NCBI GenBank assembly: GCA_963513945.1 | Contig: OY740719.1 | Span: 168,526,729-168,590,728, forward strand | Origin: Hydrotaea diabolus | Lineage: Eukaryota > Arthropoda > Insecta > Diptera > Muscidae | Direction: 5' to 3' | Length of the DNA stretch: 64,000 nt | Shown: positions 54,603 through 64,000 of the stretch, piece after piece | How the letters are laid out: every line of letters begins with the position of its first letter | Numbering within the stretch: position 1 is the first letter of the stretch | Program-made: the position numbers and the translations under genes | Notes under the pieces: generated by a model | Told to the model about the DNA's origin: nothing | What the model saw: only the letters and a program-made list of their open reading frames with translations | Databases searched by the model: none

Positions 54603-55364
54603 GGCTGTTTCCACTACGGTCGCGTCCACGTCCGCATCCAAAAATCAATGAACGCGCGTTAAGGCCCATACAAAAAACATAGGCAGTTAGGTATGGAAAA
54701 AAGTCGCGTTCATATTGGACGCGATTATCGATAAGTCGCGTTTACTATAAAATCGATTATTTTTGCAATCGAAACCCACCCATACCTATCAATGGCAAAA
54801 TCGCAAATTGCACATACCTATGAAAACAGCTGTCAATCAGAATAAATAAAAAAAATCCAAAATGCAAAAAACAGGAGGTAAGTTAATATTTTTGCTTTTG
54901 TTTAAATAATATTAATTTTCCAATTATTTTAGAATTTAAAAAGACGGAATGGACAGCAGTAACAACACTACATCTGTTGGACCTCTGGGAGGAAAACATT
55001 GATGGCCTGAGGGGTGCTCGGAAAAACACCCACATACACAAAGAGATGAGCGAGAAGTTGGGAGTGACTGGCGCCGAAGTAAAAAATAAACTGGACAATT
55101 TAACGAAAAAATACAGGTAATTTTTTAAATATAAATTATATACCAATATTTTTTGGAATTAAGTCGATTGTGTTTATTGCAGAAAGGAGCAGGTGCTAGT
55201 TGGGCCACAAAAATATTAAAATTTTTCGCACCCCTAAAAAAAACAAATAAACACAAACAACTGTTTGAACGCAAACGTGGACGCAAAACACAATGGAAAC
55301 ACCATTACAAATTTATCGATAAATCATGGACGCGGACGTGGACGCGACCGTAGTGGAAACAGCC
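54603..55364 (+). mobile_element. 762-bp TIR element carrying a spliced Myb/SANT gene
   Basis: The terminal inverted repeats start GGCTGTTTCCACTACGGTCG (54603) and are identical for 33 bases, then match for four more after one mismatch (left 54603-54640, right 55327-55364). TA flanks both sides. Subterminal GGACGCG and TTATCGATAA words occur near both ends. Inside is a small three-exon gene encoding a Myb/SANT-like DNA-binding domain. No transposase is present. In PIF/Harbinger-related elements a Myb/SANT protein accompanies the transposase, and the ISL2EU branch makes 2-bp duplications, so a non-autonomous element of that group is my best guess. Confidence 0.85.
54862..55219 (+). CDS. Myb/SANT-like DNA-binding protein, 78 aa, three exons
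   Basis: Exons 54862-54877, 54933-55116 and 55183-55219 join into an open frame of 78 codons plus TAA. Both introns (55 and 66 bp) are GT-AG with good donors (GAG|GTAAGT, CAG|GTAATT) and pyrimidine-rich acceptors, of typical fly size. The start context is CCAAAATG. The domain spans residues 10-67: helix 1 with W12 and W24 (TLHLLDLWEEN), helix 2 around THIHKEMSEKLG, helix 3 around AEVKNKLDNLTKKYR, the pattern of the trihelix/MADF-like Myb family found with Harbinger-type transposons. Full proteins continue past 'GP'; here the frame stops at residue 78, so it is probably a truncated domain. It would be expected to bind DNA, possibly the element's own ends. Confidence 0.8.
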
Positions 55365-56130
55365 TATAAGTTTATCGTTTTGGTCCTTCTTTAACGAAAT
55401 TGTATAAATGAGATTGTGGGTTAAAATAATATAGTAAAGTACTTTACTAAATAAAATCCGGAAATTTTCAAAATAACAGAGTCCATTTCGCTCACATCAG
55501 TCCTTTTAAAATTTGACATAGTAGTTTGCCATAGTGAGAAATCTGTGCCCAACCTTGGTGAAATTGACCTCTATCAGTTTTCAAGTGGCCAAGAAGTAAG
55601 AATATAGAGTCTACGAGTTTGCTGTATATAGTATTCTAGCTTACTACGGTCCGCATTGCTGGCCCTAAAAACTAATGCACGAATTGATTTCTGTATTTAT
55701 TAATTGTAATTGTGAATGCAAGTTGACTGGTGATTGTACCAACATAAATTAAAACGAAAATCTGACTGGAATCAAAACATTCGCGTCTTTAAAAAATATT
55801 ATCAATGTTTGGATTATTGCGTAAATCAGGTGCAGTCTAAGTTGGTTTGTGTCTCCATTTCATATATTCATTTCTTCAAACTCAATAATAATTTGTCGGT
55901 TGTTTAGAAATTAATGGAAATTTGATCTAAGTGAGCCCCCTTCTGATTATTTATTGTTTTTTCTAGAAGGTGGTTTAGCCAGAATGATTTAGCATTGTGC
56001 ACGAATCTATCTAATAATCAATGAAGTAAGGACCATTTCGAATGTTACTAAAGAAAATTAATCAACTACTTTGTTGGTTCCTTCTTATTTATTCAAACCA
56101 CTTCGATTACATTGCCGTCTTCATACCAAC
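55365..56130. other. Unassigned region
   Basis: Nothing recognised between the TIR element and the LINE tail. Confidence 0.45.
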
Positions 56131-56830
56131 TTTTTTTTTTCCAATTCAATTGATTTTTATTTAAAAAAAAGATAATATACAATAATATAATTTTGCCTCA
56201 GCGCCACTTGGGCATTATTGAGGCAAGCTGGCAACATATTTACACGTTTTAAAAAAAAAATTTTCAATTAAATCAAAAAGAAATTATAAGAATGAATAAA
56301 AATTTTTACATAATTATAACTATTTGTAATAGCCTTGATTTATTATGACTACATGAAAAGTGTTTCAATGTTGAGAAGTAAATACTATTTTAATTTCCTC
56401 TTAAAAACGGAAATTTGATTAATATTTTTAATATCAAGAGGGAGACAATTAAATTCCACGCTACCCATATATACAACGCGTTGCTTTGTTGTTTCCAACC
56501 GACATCGAACTGTCCTAAGATTTGTGTTGTTTCTAGTGTTAAATCTCGTTTGATTTGTCTCAAACTTTATCGTATGGTGGCCAATATTATTATTCGATTT
56601 AAAAACATATAGAAGTAACTGCAGTTTATATAAACCCTGAATTGGCAGAACCGTCTGTGAAATATCCCTGTACAGCGAGATTGTGGAATATGTCAGTGGC
56701 AGGTTATAAACAGCCTTTAGCGCTTTATTCTGTAATCTTTGTAGCGATAGAATACATCGTGCATGGGACGATTTTGCTCTAAAATTAAGAACTCTTCTTT
56801 TAATATCAATAACTGTTTCCTAATCTCTAG
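56131..56830 (-). mobile_element. LINE 3' fragment, related to that at 32.9 kb
   Basis: Minus-strand retroelement tail: a T-run at 56131-56140 marks the poly(A) end. It is followed by sequence related to the other LINE ('cctcagcgccacttggg' for 'cccagcgtctcttgga', 'ttattgaggcaagctggca' for 'ttattggggcgagttggca') and then the C-terminal coding part (LQRLQNKALKAVYNLPLTYS, antisense of 56680-56750). Clearly a different copy or subfamily. Heavily 5'-truncated. Confidence 0.8.
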
Positions 56831-57339
56831 TAGTCTCTAGTTTGAGTATTTCTCTCCAAGTTGTAGTTTTTTCTCTTTGCAACCCTACACAAAATATATT
56901 ACTACCCAAATCTGCCCGTCGTTGTTTAAGTTGATTGCCCAACATTTTTCAAACATCATAAACAAATGTATATTTATTTAAGAAATTTATTTGTGAATTT
57001 AATTCGTATGTTTATACTTTAATTAAAAAAGCAAATTAAATAATTATTTGCGTAGGCGTATGATCAATATTTGTGAGTGTTTTGTAATATTACTCATACG
57101 CAAGTACGGACGAACCGCGTGAATGGAAGTCATAGCCGTTCGCTGATATAAAGTATTAGACAAACTGAATCTTTTTCCTCACTCTGCTTATTTTTTAACT
57201 TCCGGCAGTCTTATCACCATTGAAATTGCATGCCGGAATTGTAGAAACAGTAACTTTTTGTAAGTTTTCAACACATATTTGAGAGGGTTTTAGATTTCCG
57301 AAAGTTAAAAAAAACGCAGCATAAGAAAAAAAACCTAGA
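56831..57339. other. AT-rich spacer
   Basis: No feature recognised. Confidence 0.45.
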
Positions 57340-57903
57340 ACGTCTTCAGACCAATAATCCTTAGTTATTTTTTCGAAGAAACCTCGAAACTTTTTTTCAA
57401 CTCAAAGTATTTGCATGAGCTTAAACCAATTGTCGAGGCAAATGCCGAAGGATGCCTCTATGTCACGGTATATCACATGACGATCTTGCATTATCAGTTC
57501 ACGCACGGCATCAATATTCTCTGGCACAACGGCCGTTTTTGGACGACTTTCGTCTTTGAGCGAGCGTCGGCCACGATTGAATTTATTAAACCAGTTTTTC
57601 GCAGTGCTATAGGATGGTGCTTCATCGCCATACAAAGATTTAAGTTCATCGTGATTTAAGTTGTCGTGATAGTCTCCGTCTAAAGTTGTGAAAAATGATC
57701 GCACGAAAATGCTCACGAGTTAATTCCATTTTTTTGCCAAATTGATATTTTAAAGTCACTGTAAGCAACACAAATGATAGTCGTACGTCAAAACGTTCTG
57801 AGTACGTTTATGCTAAAATATGTCAAACATTCAATAAAAATGGCAGATAGCGCCATGCAACACTAAGTGTTGTCTAGGCCAGAATAATATATAGCAACCC
57901 TCG
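57340..57903 (-). mobile_element. mariner (DD34D) deletion derivative
   Basis: The right side is an intact 5' terminal repeat (complement of ATAGCAACCCTCG, ending at 57903 beside TA). On the minus strand the leader, ATG at 57729 and both helix-turn-helix regions follow. The frame then jumps from IEASFGIC directly to LDNWFKLMQ, the C-terminal end of the protein. The whole catalytic domain is deleted, leaving a truncated DNA-binding fragment with its own stop. The 3' terminal repeat is not recognisable. Confidence 0.85.
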
Positions 57904-57904
57904 T

Positions 57905-58486
57905 ATTTACTCTGCATTATACGAGTAATATAAAATATTACCAGAAAAACATATGGAGAAATGTAAATGTTTTATATGTTTTTTTTAAAAACTTATAACT
58001 TTTGTTCTAGTTATAATATGTGGGAGTTTTGTTCTTCCAAAATATAAAAAAATAAAGAATTTTTTTTTAAAAATATATTTTGTGAACCTCATTTTAATCC
58101 TGATAGTTTAAAAAATAATTCACAAATATTATAACTATAAGTAGAACAAAAGTTATGATCTTTATATAAAAACGTATTGAAAATGTTGCCACTGCTGTAA
58201 TTTTTAGAATTCAGATTTATTTTTAAAAAATCCAAACTTTTATATTTTTAAGAACGTCAAAGTGAACCAATGTATAAAATTTCATCAAAATCGAAGATCT
58301 ACTTGTAAAAACTTATCGGTTTGACATGGAACTGATGATGGGTATCCCGAAACAGTAAATTGTCTAAAACAATGAAATATCTTCAATAATATGAATACGA
58401 CTTTAATTTTAGAATTTGTCTGAATTGGAGGCCCTAATGAGTTGTGCACTACTTATGTCTAGAAAATTGTTGTAACAATTAACATA
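57905..58486. repeat. Duplicated AT-rich block, copy A (left part)
   Basis: 58035-58486 matches 60960-61390 ('gttgccactgctgtaattt', 'cgaagatctacttgtaaaaa', 'atgaatacgactttaatttt', 'gagttgtgcac'). Copy A continues at 59777 after an inserted mariner. No coding potential. Confidence 0.85.
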
Positions 58487-59776
58487 CGGGGGCGACCGCA
58501 AAACTAACTGGCCTGGCACAGTTTCTGTTTTAGTAGCAACTTTTTTTGTTTGTTTTTTAAACGCAATCTTTTATAAGCCATCTGTCAAAATTTCCGAAAT
58601 ATTTAATGATTATTTTCTTTGTTAAAGGTGATTGAAGTAAACACGTTTTATAATTTTTGAATAATGGAAAATAAAGAGTTTCGTGCGGTAATTGAACACT
58701 TTTATATGAAAGGTTATACGCCACAATTAATCAAAGATGAATTGGATTCTGTTCATGGTGATAATACACCATCATAATCTACCGTGAAATCCTGGGTTCA
58801 ACAATTTAAAATGGGTCGTTCAAGTACGGAAGATGAACAACGCTCTGGAAGACCGAAAAATGCTACTACTATTGAAAACATTAGAAAAATATTTAATGAA
58901 GTGACTAAAGATAGACGAATACAACTCAGAGAACTTGCTGATATTGTTAAAATACACGAAAAACAAGTTTGGTGTATTTTACATGATGAACTCCACATGA
59001 AAAAGCTATCCGCAAGATGTTTGCCGCGTTTGTTGACTTTGCCCCAAAAAATCGTTCTTTGGACCAATTCCGAGGAGCTTTTAGCGATTTTAGCGATAAT
59101 CCAATAGAGTTCTTGCGCCGATTCATAACTGTTGATGAAACATGGATCCATCACTACATCCCAGAATGCAAAGAACAGTCAAAACAATGGATAGAAGCTG
59201 GTAAAAGCGGTCCCAAGAAGGCTAAAACTGTTAAGTCAGCAGGAAAAGTAATGGCCACAGTATTTTTGGATGCAAGGGGTATAATATTTATTGATTATCT
59301 TGAGAAAGGAAAAACTATAAATAGTGAATATTATTGTTCATTATTGGATCGGTTGAGTGAAGAAATCCAGATAAAACTATAGACAAAAAAAGAAAAAAAG
59401 GGTTCTTTTTCATCAAGATAATGCTCCTTCACACACTGCATTTTTAACCTAACAAAAACTGGCCGAATTACGATTTGAATTGCTTCGCATCCACCATGTG
59501 TCCAGATTTAGCTCCTTCTGATTATTTCTTGTTTCAAAATTTAAAAAAATTTCTCGGTGGCTAAAAATTTTCGTCCAATAGCGAGGTTATTGCTGAAACT
59601 GAGACATATTTTGAAGGTCTTGAAAAATCTTATTTTTCGGATGGAATTAAAAAAACTTGAAAAACGTTTGATGAAGTGTATTGAGTTGGAAGGAGATTAT
59701 GTTGAAAAATAAATAATAATAATTTCAAAAAAACGGTTCTTTTTATGTTAGGCCAGTTACTTTGCGGTCGACCTCG
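58487..59776 (+). mobile_element. irritans-type mariner, copy 2, both ends present
   Basis: Ends CGGGGGCGACCGCAAAACTA and its partner (TTTGCGGTCGACCTCG) lie between TA dinucleotides (58485-58486, 59777-59778). 1,290 bp. The unoccupied site is seen in the paralogous block near 61385. Very similar to copy 1 at 26995. Confidence 0.92.
58664..59712 (+). pseudogene. irritans-type mariner transposase, copy 2
   Basis: ATG at 58664 opens MENKEFRAVIEHFYMKGYTP. A TAA at 58776-58778 replaces the TAC of copy 1 and interrupts the first helix-turn-helix region. The frame is then open to 59105, where a one-base change shifts it; the first catalytic block TVDETWIHHYIPECKEQ follows at 59128-59180. HQDNAPSHTAFLT near 59410 and LAPSDYFLF near 59510-59530 keep the second and third aspartates. 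The C-terminus KCIELEGDYVEK ends at 59712. All three aspartates remain; a handful of stops and single-base indels inactivate it. Confidence 0.92.
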
Positions 59777-60900
59777 TATCGTAGGTGAATGTCTATATGC
59801 CTAGGTTCCATTTCGAAAAAAATTAAAAAAAAGTCTAAGACAAAAAAAAATTACCTCTACAATGGTAAGAGCCAGACTTCCCTTTTTGAAGATCTACAAT
59901 TTCATAATCAAATTCTGCAATGTCTTAAGAAATATCAGAACTGTTGCGATACTGTTTTGATTATGAACTACAAATTTCATGGTGATTTGTAGAGACCATA
60001 AGTGTCTTTTTTACCAGAAAAACATATGGAGAAATGTAATTTAACATGTTTTTTAAGAAACTCATAACTTTTGTTCTAGTTATAATATTTGGGAAATTTT
60101 TTTAAACTATAAAGATTAAAAAGATGTTTATGAAACATATTTTAATAAAAAAAAATTTCTGCAAAAATTTTTTTATATTCTGAAAATTTTTTTTTCGTGA
60201 TATGGGAAAAATTGTACCTTTAATTTAAAAAAAAAATAGTAGATCGTTAATATGTTGGCTAATAGCGCAAAAAGGTTTTGGGTGTCCACGCTTTTGAGTT
60301 TAAAATTAAAATGTATGTCGGTCTCTTTTTTCCGTTTATTTCCTTTTCGAACCAACCTAATATTTACTCTGTATTATAATAAATATAAATTTTGCCAGAA
60401 AAAATAAGGAGAAATGTAATTTTATGACCACTTGTAGGCATTTCTAAAGAAAATAAAAAATCCGCAAATATCACAACTGGAACCAAAGTTAAAGTTTTCT
60501 AACTTAAAAGTGTTTAAAACTATTGTGGAAACCGTTGCACATTATAATTTATGACTTGAAAAATTAAAGCGTGTCTACGAAAAGCTTATGTTGTGTAAAT
60601 CAAAAGAAAAAAATTAAAAAAATCAAAGGTATGTATTTTCAAAATTGGGAATTTTTTGTTTTTAATAATAAAAAAATGCTAAAAGATTTTATTTTAAATA
60701 ATAGCAATGCCTTTTACAACGTTAGAACGAATGCAAACTTAACAACGTATCCCTCTATGGGTGAGGGTTAGACCATTCACCTTACCTTGTTTCTTCTTTT
60801 AATGCTTATTTATCACTCTTTATAATGGAAAGAAAAACTCCTCTTACATGCAAATAGAAAATAATTGAAAAAAATGTAGAAGAGTGGCTCGGAAAGTAGA
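59777..60900. repeat. Duplicated AT-rich block, copy A (right part) and partial repeats
   Basis: 59777-59995 matches 61390-61590 ('taggtgaatgtctatatgcc' against 'taggtgaattttttatgctt'; 'agccagacttccctttttg'). At 60010 a new partial unit starts that repeats 57943 ('ccagaaaaacatatggagaa'), and another at about 60394. The frames here (59789-59992, 60571-60771, 60173-60355 minus) are AT-driven and unlikely to be genes. Confidence 0.8.
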
Positions 60901-60949
60901 AGAGTGGCCAACCAAAACTTTTTTTTTAAAAAAATTCAAAAGCACTTAT

Positions 60950-61610
60950 ATTCCAAAAAAAAAATATTTTTCTTCCAAAATATAAAAAAAAACTTATTTT
61001 TTTTTAAATATATTTTGCCAACCTTATTTTAATCCTGAAAGTTTAAAAAAAAACTTCATAAATATTAAACCTAGAACAAAAGTTATGAGTTTTTTTAAAA
61101 AAAATTATTGAAAATGATGCCACTGCTGTAATTTTCAGAATTCTGATTTTTTAAAAAACCCAAACTGTATACTCTTTACAACACCAAATTGAACCAGTGT
61201 ACAAAACTTCGTCACAATCGAATACCTACTTGTAAAAAAGTAATCAGTTGGACATGGAATTTTCTAAAACAGTGAAATTTCTTTAATAATATGAATACGA
61301 CTTTAATTTTAGAATTTGTCTGAATTATAGGGTCTAGCGAGTTGTGCACTTGTTATATCTAGAAAATCTTTGTAAATATTAACAAATCATAGGTGAATTT
61401 TTTATGCTTAGGTTCCCTTTAGAAAAAAAAATTATCAAAAAAGCCTAAGACTTTTTTAAGATTTGATAATAAAAAACAAATTCCCTTTACAGTAGCAAGA
61501 GCCAGACTTGCCTTTTTGGAGATCTACAATTTTTGTTTTGTTTATGAACTACAAATTTCATGGAGATTTGTAGAGACAATGAGAGCCTTTTTTAACAATT
61601 TGGATTAATG
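60950..61610. repeat. Duplicated AT-rich block, copy B (empty site)
   Basis: Paralogue of 58025-58486 plus 59777-59995 without the mariner. At 61380-61395 'ttaacaaatcataggtgaa' aligns with the two flanks of the mariner ('ttaacata' and 'tatcgtaggtgaa'). Confidence 0.88.
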
Positions 61611-61935
61611 TCTTTTACTACTTACATACAGACATTTCTTCTTAGGCTAGAATGCATAACGTCCTAACGACATTCTGTCTAACAAAATACACATACAAAT
61701 AGTATAAATCAAATACGGCGCCAACTGTCATTTATACACTCGATTTATTTCCCAGGACTCTGAAATGGATTGAATTGAAATTGAAAAAAACGAAATTACT
61801 GACATCCTGCACAAGATTTGCAATCACGCAATGTGCAAATGACTTTTGCAACACCAAAAATGACTCAACTTGCACGAAAGGAAAAGTGACATTAACCCAA
61901 TAGGCAACAGTGAGTAAACGAGTATAAACCGTTGA
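61611..61935. other. Unique-looking DNA
   Basis: No repeat or gene recognised; less repetitive than the preceding block. Confidence 0.4.
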
Positions 61936-62142
61936 CTACTACAGATATTACAACGGCCTTACATTGCGACTGAGAGCACCATCACTCTGCTGGCCGACAG
62001 CCGGGAAAGTGAGATCATGTTGTACACTCCAGGGGAAACTGGTGGACAGTCAATGTCAACGATGTTGCCACAAGCCGTTATGGACAAAAGGGCAAAACTT
62101 AAGGGCCATGGGAGTTTAAAGCATATTTCAGCAGATGTACAT
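61936..62142 (+). CDS. Possible host exon or exon relic, 69 open codons
   Basis: A frame open from 61936 to TGA at 62143-62145 reads PYIATESTITLLADSRESEI, then LYTPGETGGQSM and PQAVMDKRAKLKGHGSLKHI. An acceptor-like 'ttgactactacag' ends at 61944. The first half uses C/G-ending codons and the area is richer in GC than its surroundings. There is no start codon at the front and no clear donor at the back. I do not recognise the protein. The minus-strand frame 61959-62192 is its shadow, or vice versa. Confidence 0.25.
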
Positions 62143-62145
62143 TGA

Positions 62146-63682
62146 TGTGCGGCACAGGAAGGCAGTAGTTGCAGTTTTATGACCAAAAGCATCCTTCAAA
62201 TCTACGTACGTTTGTCTATGTGTAAAAGTGTGTGTGAGAGACTGAGTCTGTATTTGTATTTGCTTTTGATGTCATTATTGCTGCAACAGCCAAGGGATTT
62301 GCTGCAATCAAATGTTCCGGAATACTTCAAATAACTCTGTGCTCAATCTTTACACTTCTATCTGAGTGTAGTTTTGCCAGAATCAATAAGAAGATGCATT
62401 TCTGATTTCGTTGATAGATTTGTACTGCGTCCAAACAGTTTTGTAGCAAATTACCATTTGCAGACGGACATTAAACCAGACATACATGCGAGTACTTGCA
62501 TGTAATTGCAATCAAGAAGACCCAAAAGTGTGTGTCTGCTAAACTGTCCCAACGACTACAGAAAAAGTGCATAGAAGAGCAAACTTTTTCGAGATTTTGT
62601 CATGGTTTTTGCTAGTTCCCAAACTGCAACGAATTCTAGTGAAAAATCCGATATGAGCGCAGAAGGACTTATGGGTGTGCAGGACAGCACCCTGAAACCA
62701 ATCAGTAAATTGTAAAATGCTATAAATACTCTTCATTCTAATTGCAAATTTCATTTTTCTACCATCAACAAATACTTAGGAGGAGAAAATCGAATCTCTT
62801 CACAGCATATTTTAATTTTTGTTCATTACACAACATACTTAAAAAAACACCTAATTAAGGCGAATAGTCTGTTCTGTGGCTAGTAGATGTACAGGGCCGC
62901 AAATCGGAAAGGAGACTATCCTCGGCCTGAAATTTCACAATATCCAAAGTTTTTTTTAAGATTGGTTGATATTTTCAACCTGCACTTTGAATGTTATTGA
63001 CAGATGGGCAAACGAACACACATAAATGAAATTAACCGCTGGATTCTCAAACCGAAAATACTCGTAGTGTTATGGATGAACAGGGTTAAGTAGGGTTCAT
63101 CCCTGCTATATAGGTAAAAAGACCGATATCAATCGATTGTATACAACACAGAAGTCTGGCTCCGTTGTTAATGCTGAACATGAATTAAGACGCAATGTCA
63201 ATTATTAGAAGAACTATAGGGCAGCCCAACTAAAACGCTCGATGCTAATCTTTATATAAACAAAATACACATGTCTGTATGTACTCGATAAACTCAAAAA
63301 CTAATGCACTGATTCCGACAAAATTAAATACATGTGTTCTATGGTTTATGGTATAAAATTTGGCGTTTGTCCGATTACTGTGTCCAGTTTTATAAAAACA
63401 CGTTATTTTAGCGATATTTGTGAACCCAGGTTTATGAAATATACTCATATACTACATGTTATGGTTAAAGGGAAAATCCTCTATTGGACAATCGATCAAG
63501 AAACGACCTACTTTTTAAAGGGCAGCCTCAATTATGAATGTAGTTACGCTTAAAATCCTGGTGGAAAAGTCACTACTGAACTCAGCTATCAGTAAAGAAT
63601 TTGTGGATTCAATACCCACTACCGGCTTTGACATGCTATGAAATAATTTGTAATATAGTTCTGAAATACAAAAAATATGAAG
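62146..63682. other. Mostly unassigned DNA
   Basis: No gene supportable. Near 63229-63248 'cccaactaaaacgctcgatg' resembles the direct repeats at 464 and 1273. The frames 63332-63553 plus and 63245-63448 minus have no motif. Confidence 0.45.
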
Positions 63683-63721
63683 TATAAGTATATAGCAACA
63701 TACTGTTGCTATATACTTATA
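63683..63721. repeat. Palindrome at mariner end
   Basis: Perfect 18-bp arms (63683-63700 and 63704-63721) around TAC. The right arm is the mariner terminal repeat (TGTTGCTATATA), so the left arm is an inverted copy of that end. Confidence 0.92.
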
Positions 63722-64000
63722 TAAATATATGGCTTAGGCTACACTAAGTGGCGCCATCTGACATTTCCATTGGAAAGTTTTACATTAGCATAAACGTACT
63801 CAGAACGTTTTGACGTAAAACCATCATTTGTGTTGTTCACAGTGACTTGAAAAAATCGATTGGGCAAACAATATGGAATTAACTCGTAAACATTTTCGTG
63901 CGATCATTTTCCACAACTTTTGATGTGGATTATCACGACAAGAGTGCATCGATGAACTTAAATCTTTGTATGGCGATGAAGCACCAACCTATTGCACTGT
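63702..64000 (+). mobile_element. mariner (DD34D) 5' part, runs off the window
   Basis: The terminal repeat CTGTTGCTATATACTTATAT is followed by the family's leader ('ggctacactaagtggcgcc', 'tggaaagttttacattagc', 'cataaacgtactcagaacg') and the start of the transposase at 63873. The element continues past the window end. Confidence 0.85.
63873..64000 (+). pseudogene. mariner transposase, N-terminal part
   Basis: ATG at 63873 reads MELTRKHFRAIIFHNF, then TGA where relatives have CGA/CGT-type codons, then CGLSRQECIDELKSLYGDEA and PTYCT to the window end. Only the first DNA-binding helices are visible. The in-frame stop at codon 17 makes it a pseudogene unless a later start is used. Confidence 0.85.

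Noticed and set aside
59789..60771. Several short frames (59789-59992, 60173-60355 minus, 60571-60771)
   Set aside because: Lysine/asparagine/phenylalanine-rich translations of AT-rich repeats; not preserved in the paralogous block.
61959..62192. Minus-strand frame of 77 codons
   Set aside because: Opposite strand of the exon candidate at 61936-62142, which has the more gene-like composition. Neither is certain.

Overview
The window looks like repeat-rich DNA from an insect, most likely a higher fly (Brachycera). I infer this from AT-rich sequence, short GT-AG introns, many mariner/Tc1-type relics, a jockey-like LINE tail, a Helitron 3' end, and the dispersed 'gccatgtccgtccgtcc' repeat that I recall from fly genomes. 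There is no bacterial-style operon, no rRNA, no convincing tRNA gene and no complete host protein-coding gene. The window could be an intron or intergenic region of a larger locus. Most sequence is explained by layers of decayed transposons, duplications of them, and AT-rich DNA.

Layout. 0-4.4 kb: a DD41D mariner-like relic, then non-repetitive DNA with microsatellites and a possible TATA-less promoter near 2.4-2.6 kb (GAGA tract, TCAGTC initiator, perfect TGACGTCA). 4.4-10.2 kb: a nearly full-length DD41D element, two deleted relatives, a mariner (DD34D) with both ends, and another DD41D tail. 10.7-13.8 kb: a DD37D (maT-like) element split by a CACGCAG-ended element full of short satellite repeats, then a second DD41D family. 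13.8-15.5 kb: no recognised gene. 15.5-20.8 kb: mariner fragment, two CACGCAG elements, DD41D-B fragment, a dispersed fly repeat, a second maT copy. 22.4-24.8 kb: DD41D-B pieces and a tandem duplication of about 0.37 kb. 25.2-28.5 kb: a long inverted-repeat element with CACAGTG ends, coding remnants of a cysteine-rich protein in its loop, and an irritans-type mariner in one arm. 29.9-35.4 kb: dispersed repeats, another mariner, and a mariner split by a LINE. 36-41.3 kb: a foldback element, two DD41D deletion derivatives and a pogo-like element. 41.6-45.6 kb: diverged tandem repeats and a strong hairpin. 45.6-50.4 kb: third maT copy, a possible tRNA-like SINE, jockey tail, dispersed repeats. 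51.2-51.4 kb: a possible host exon on the minus strand. 52-57.9 kb: mariner, Helitron end, a TIR element with a spliced Myb/SANT gene, LINE tail, mariner deletion derivative. 57.9-61.6 kb: a duplicated AT-rich block in which one copy carries a mariner and the other is the empty site. 61.9 kb: a second possible exon. The window ends inside another mariner.

How the parts relate. Nearly every transposase reading frame is broken, and several have lost catalytic aspartates. The one gene model that is open and correctly spliced is the small Myb/SANT-like protein inside the 762-bp TIR element at 54.6-55.4 kb. The insertion history can be read from empty sites and nesting: LINE into mariner, mariner into inverted-repeat arm, mariner into a duplicated block, CACGCAG element into maT.
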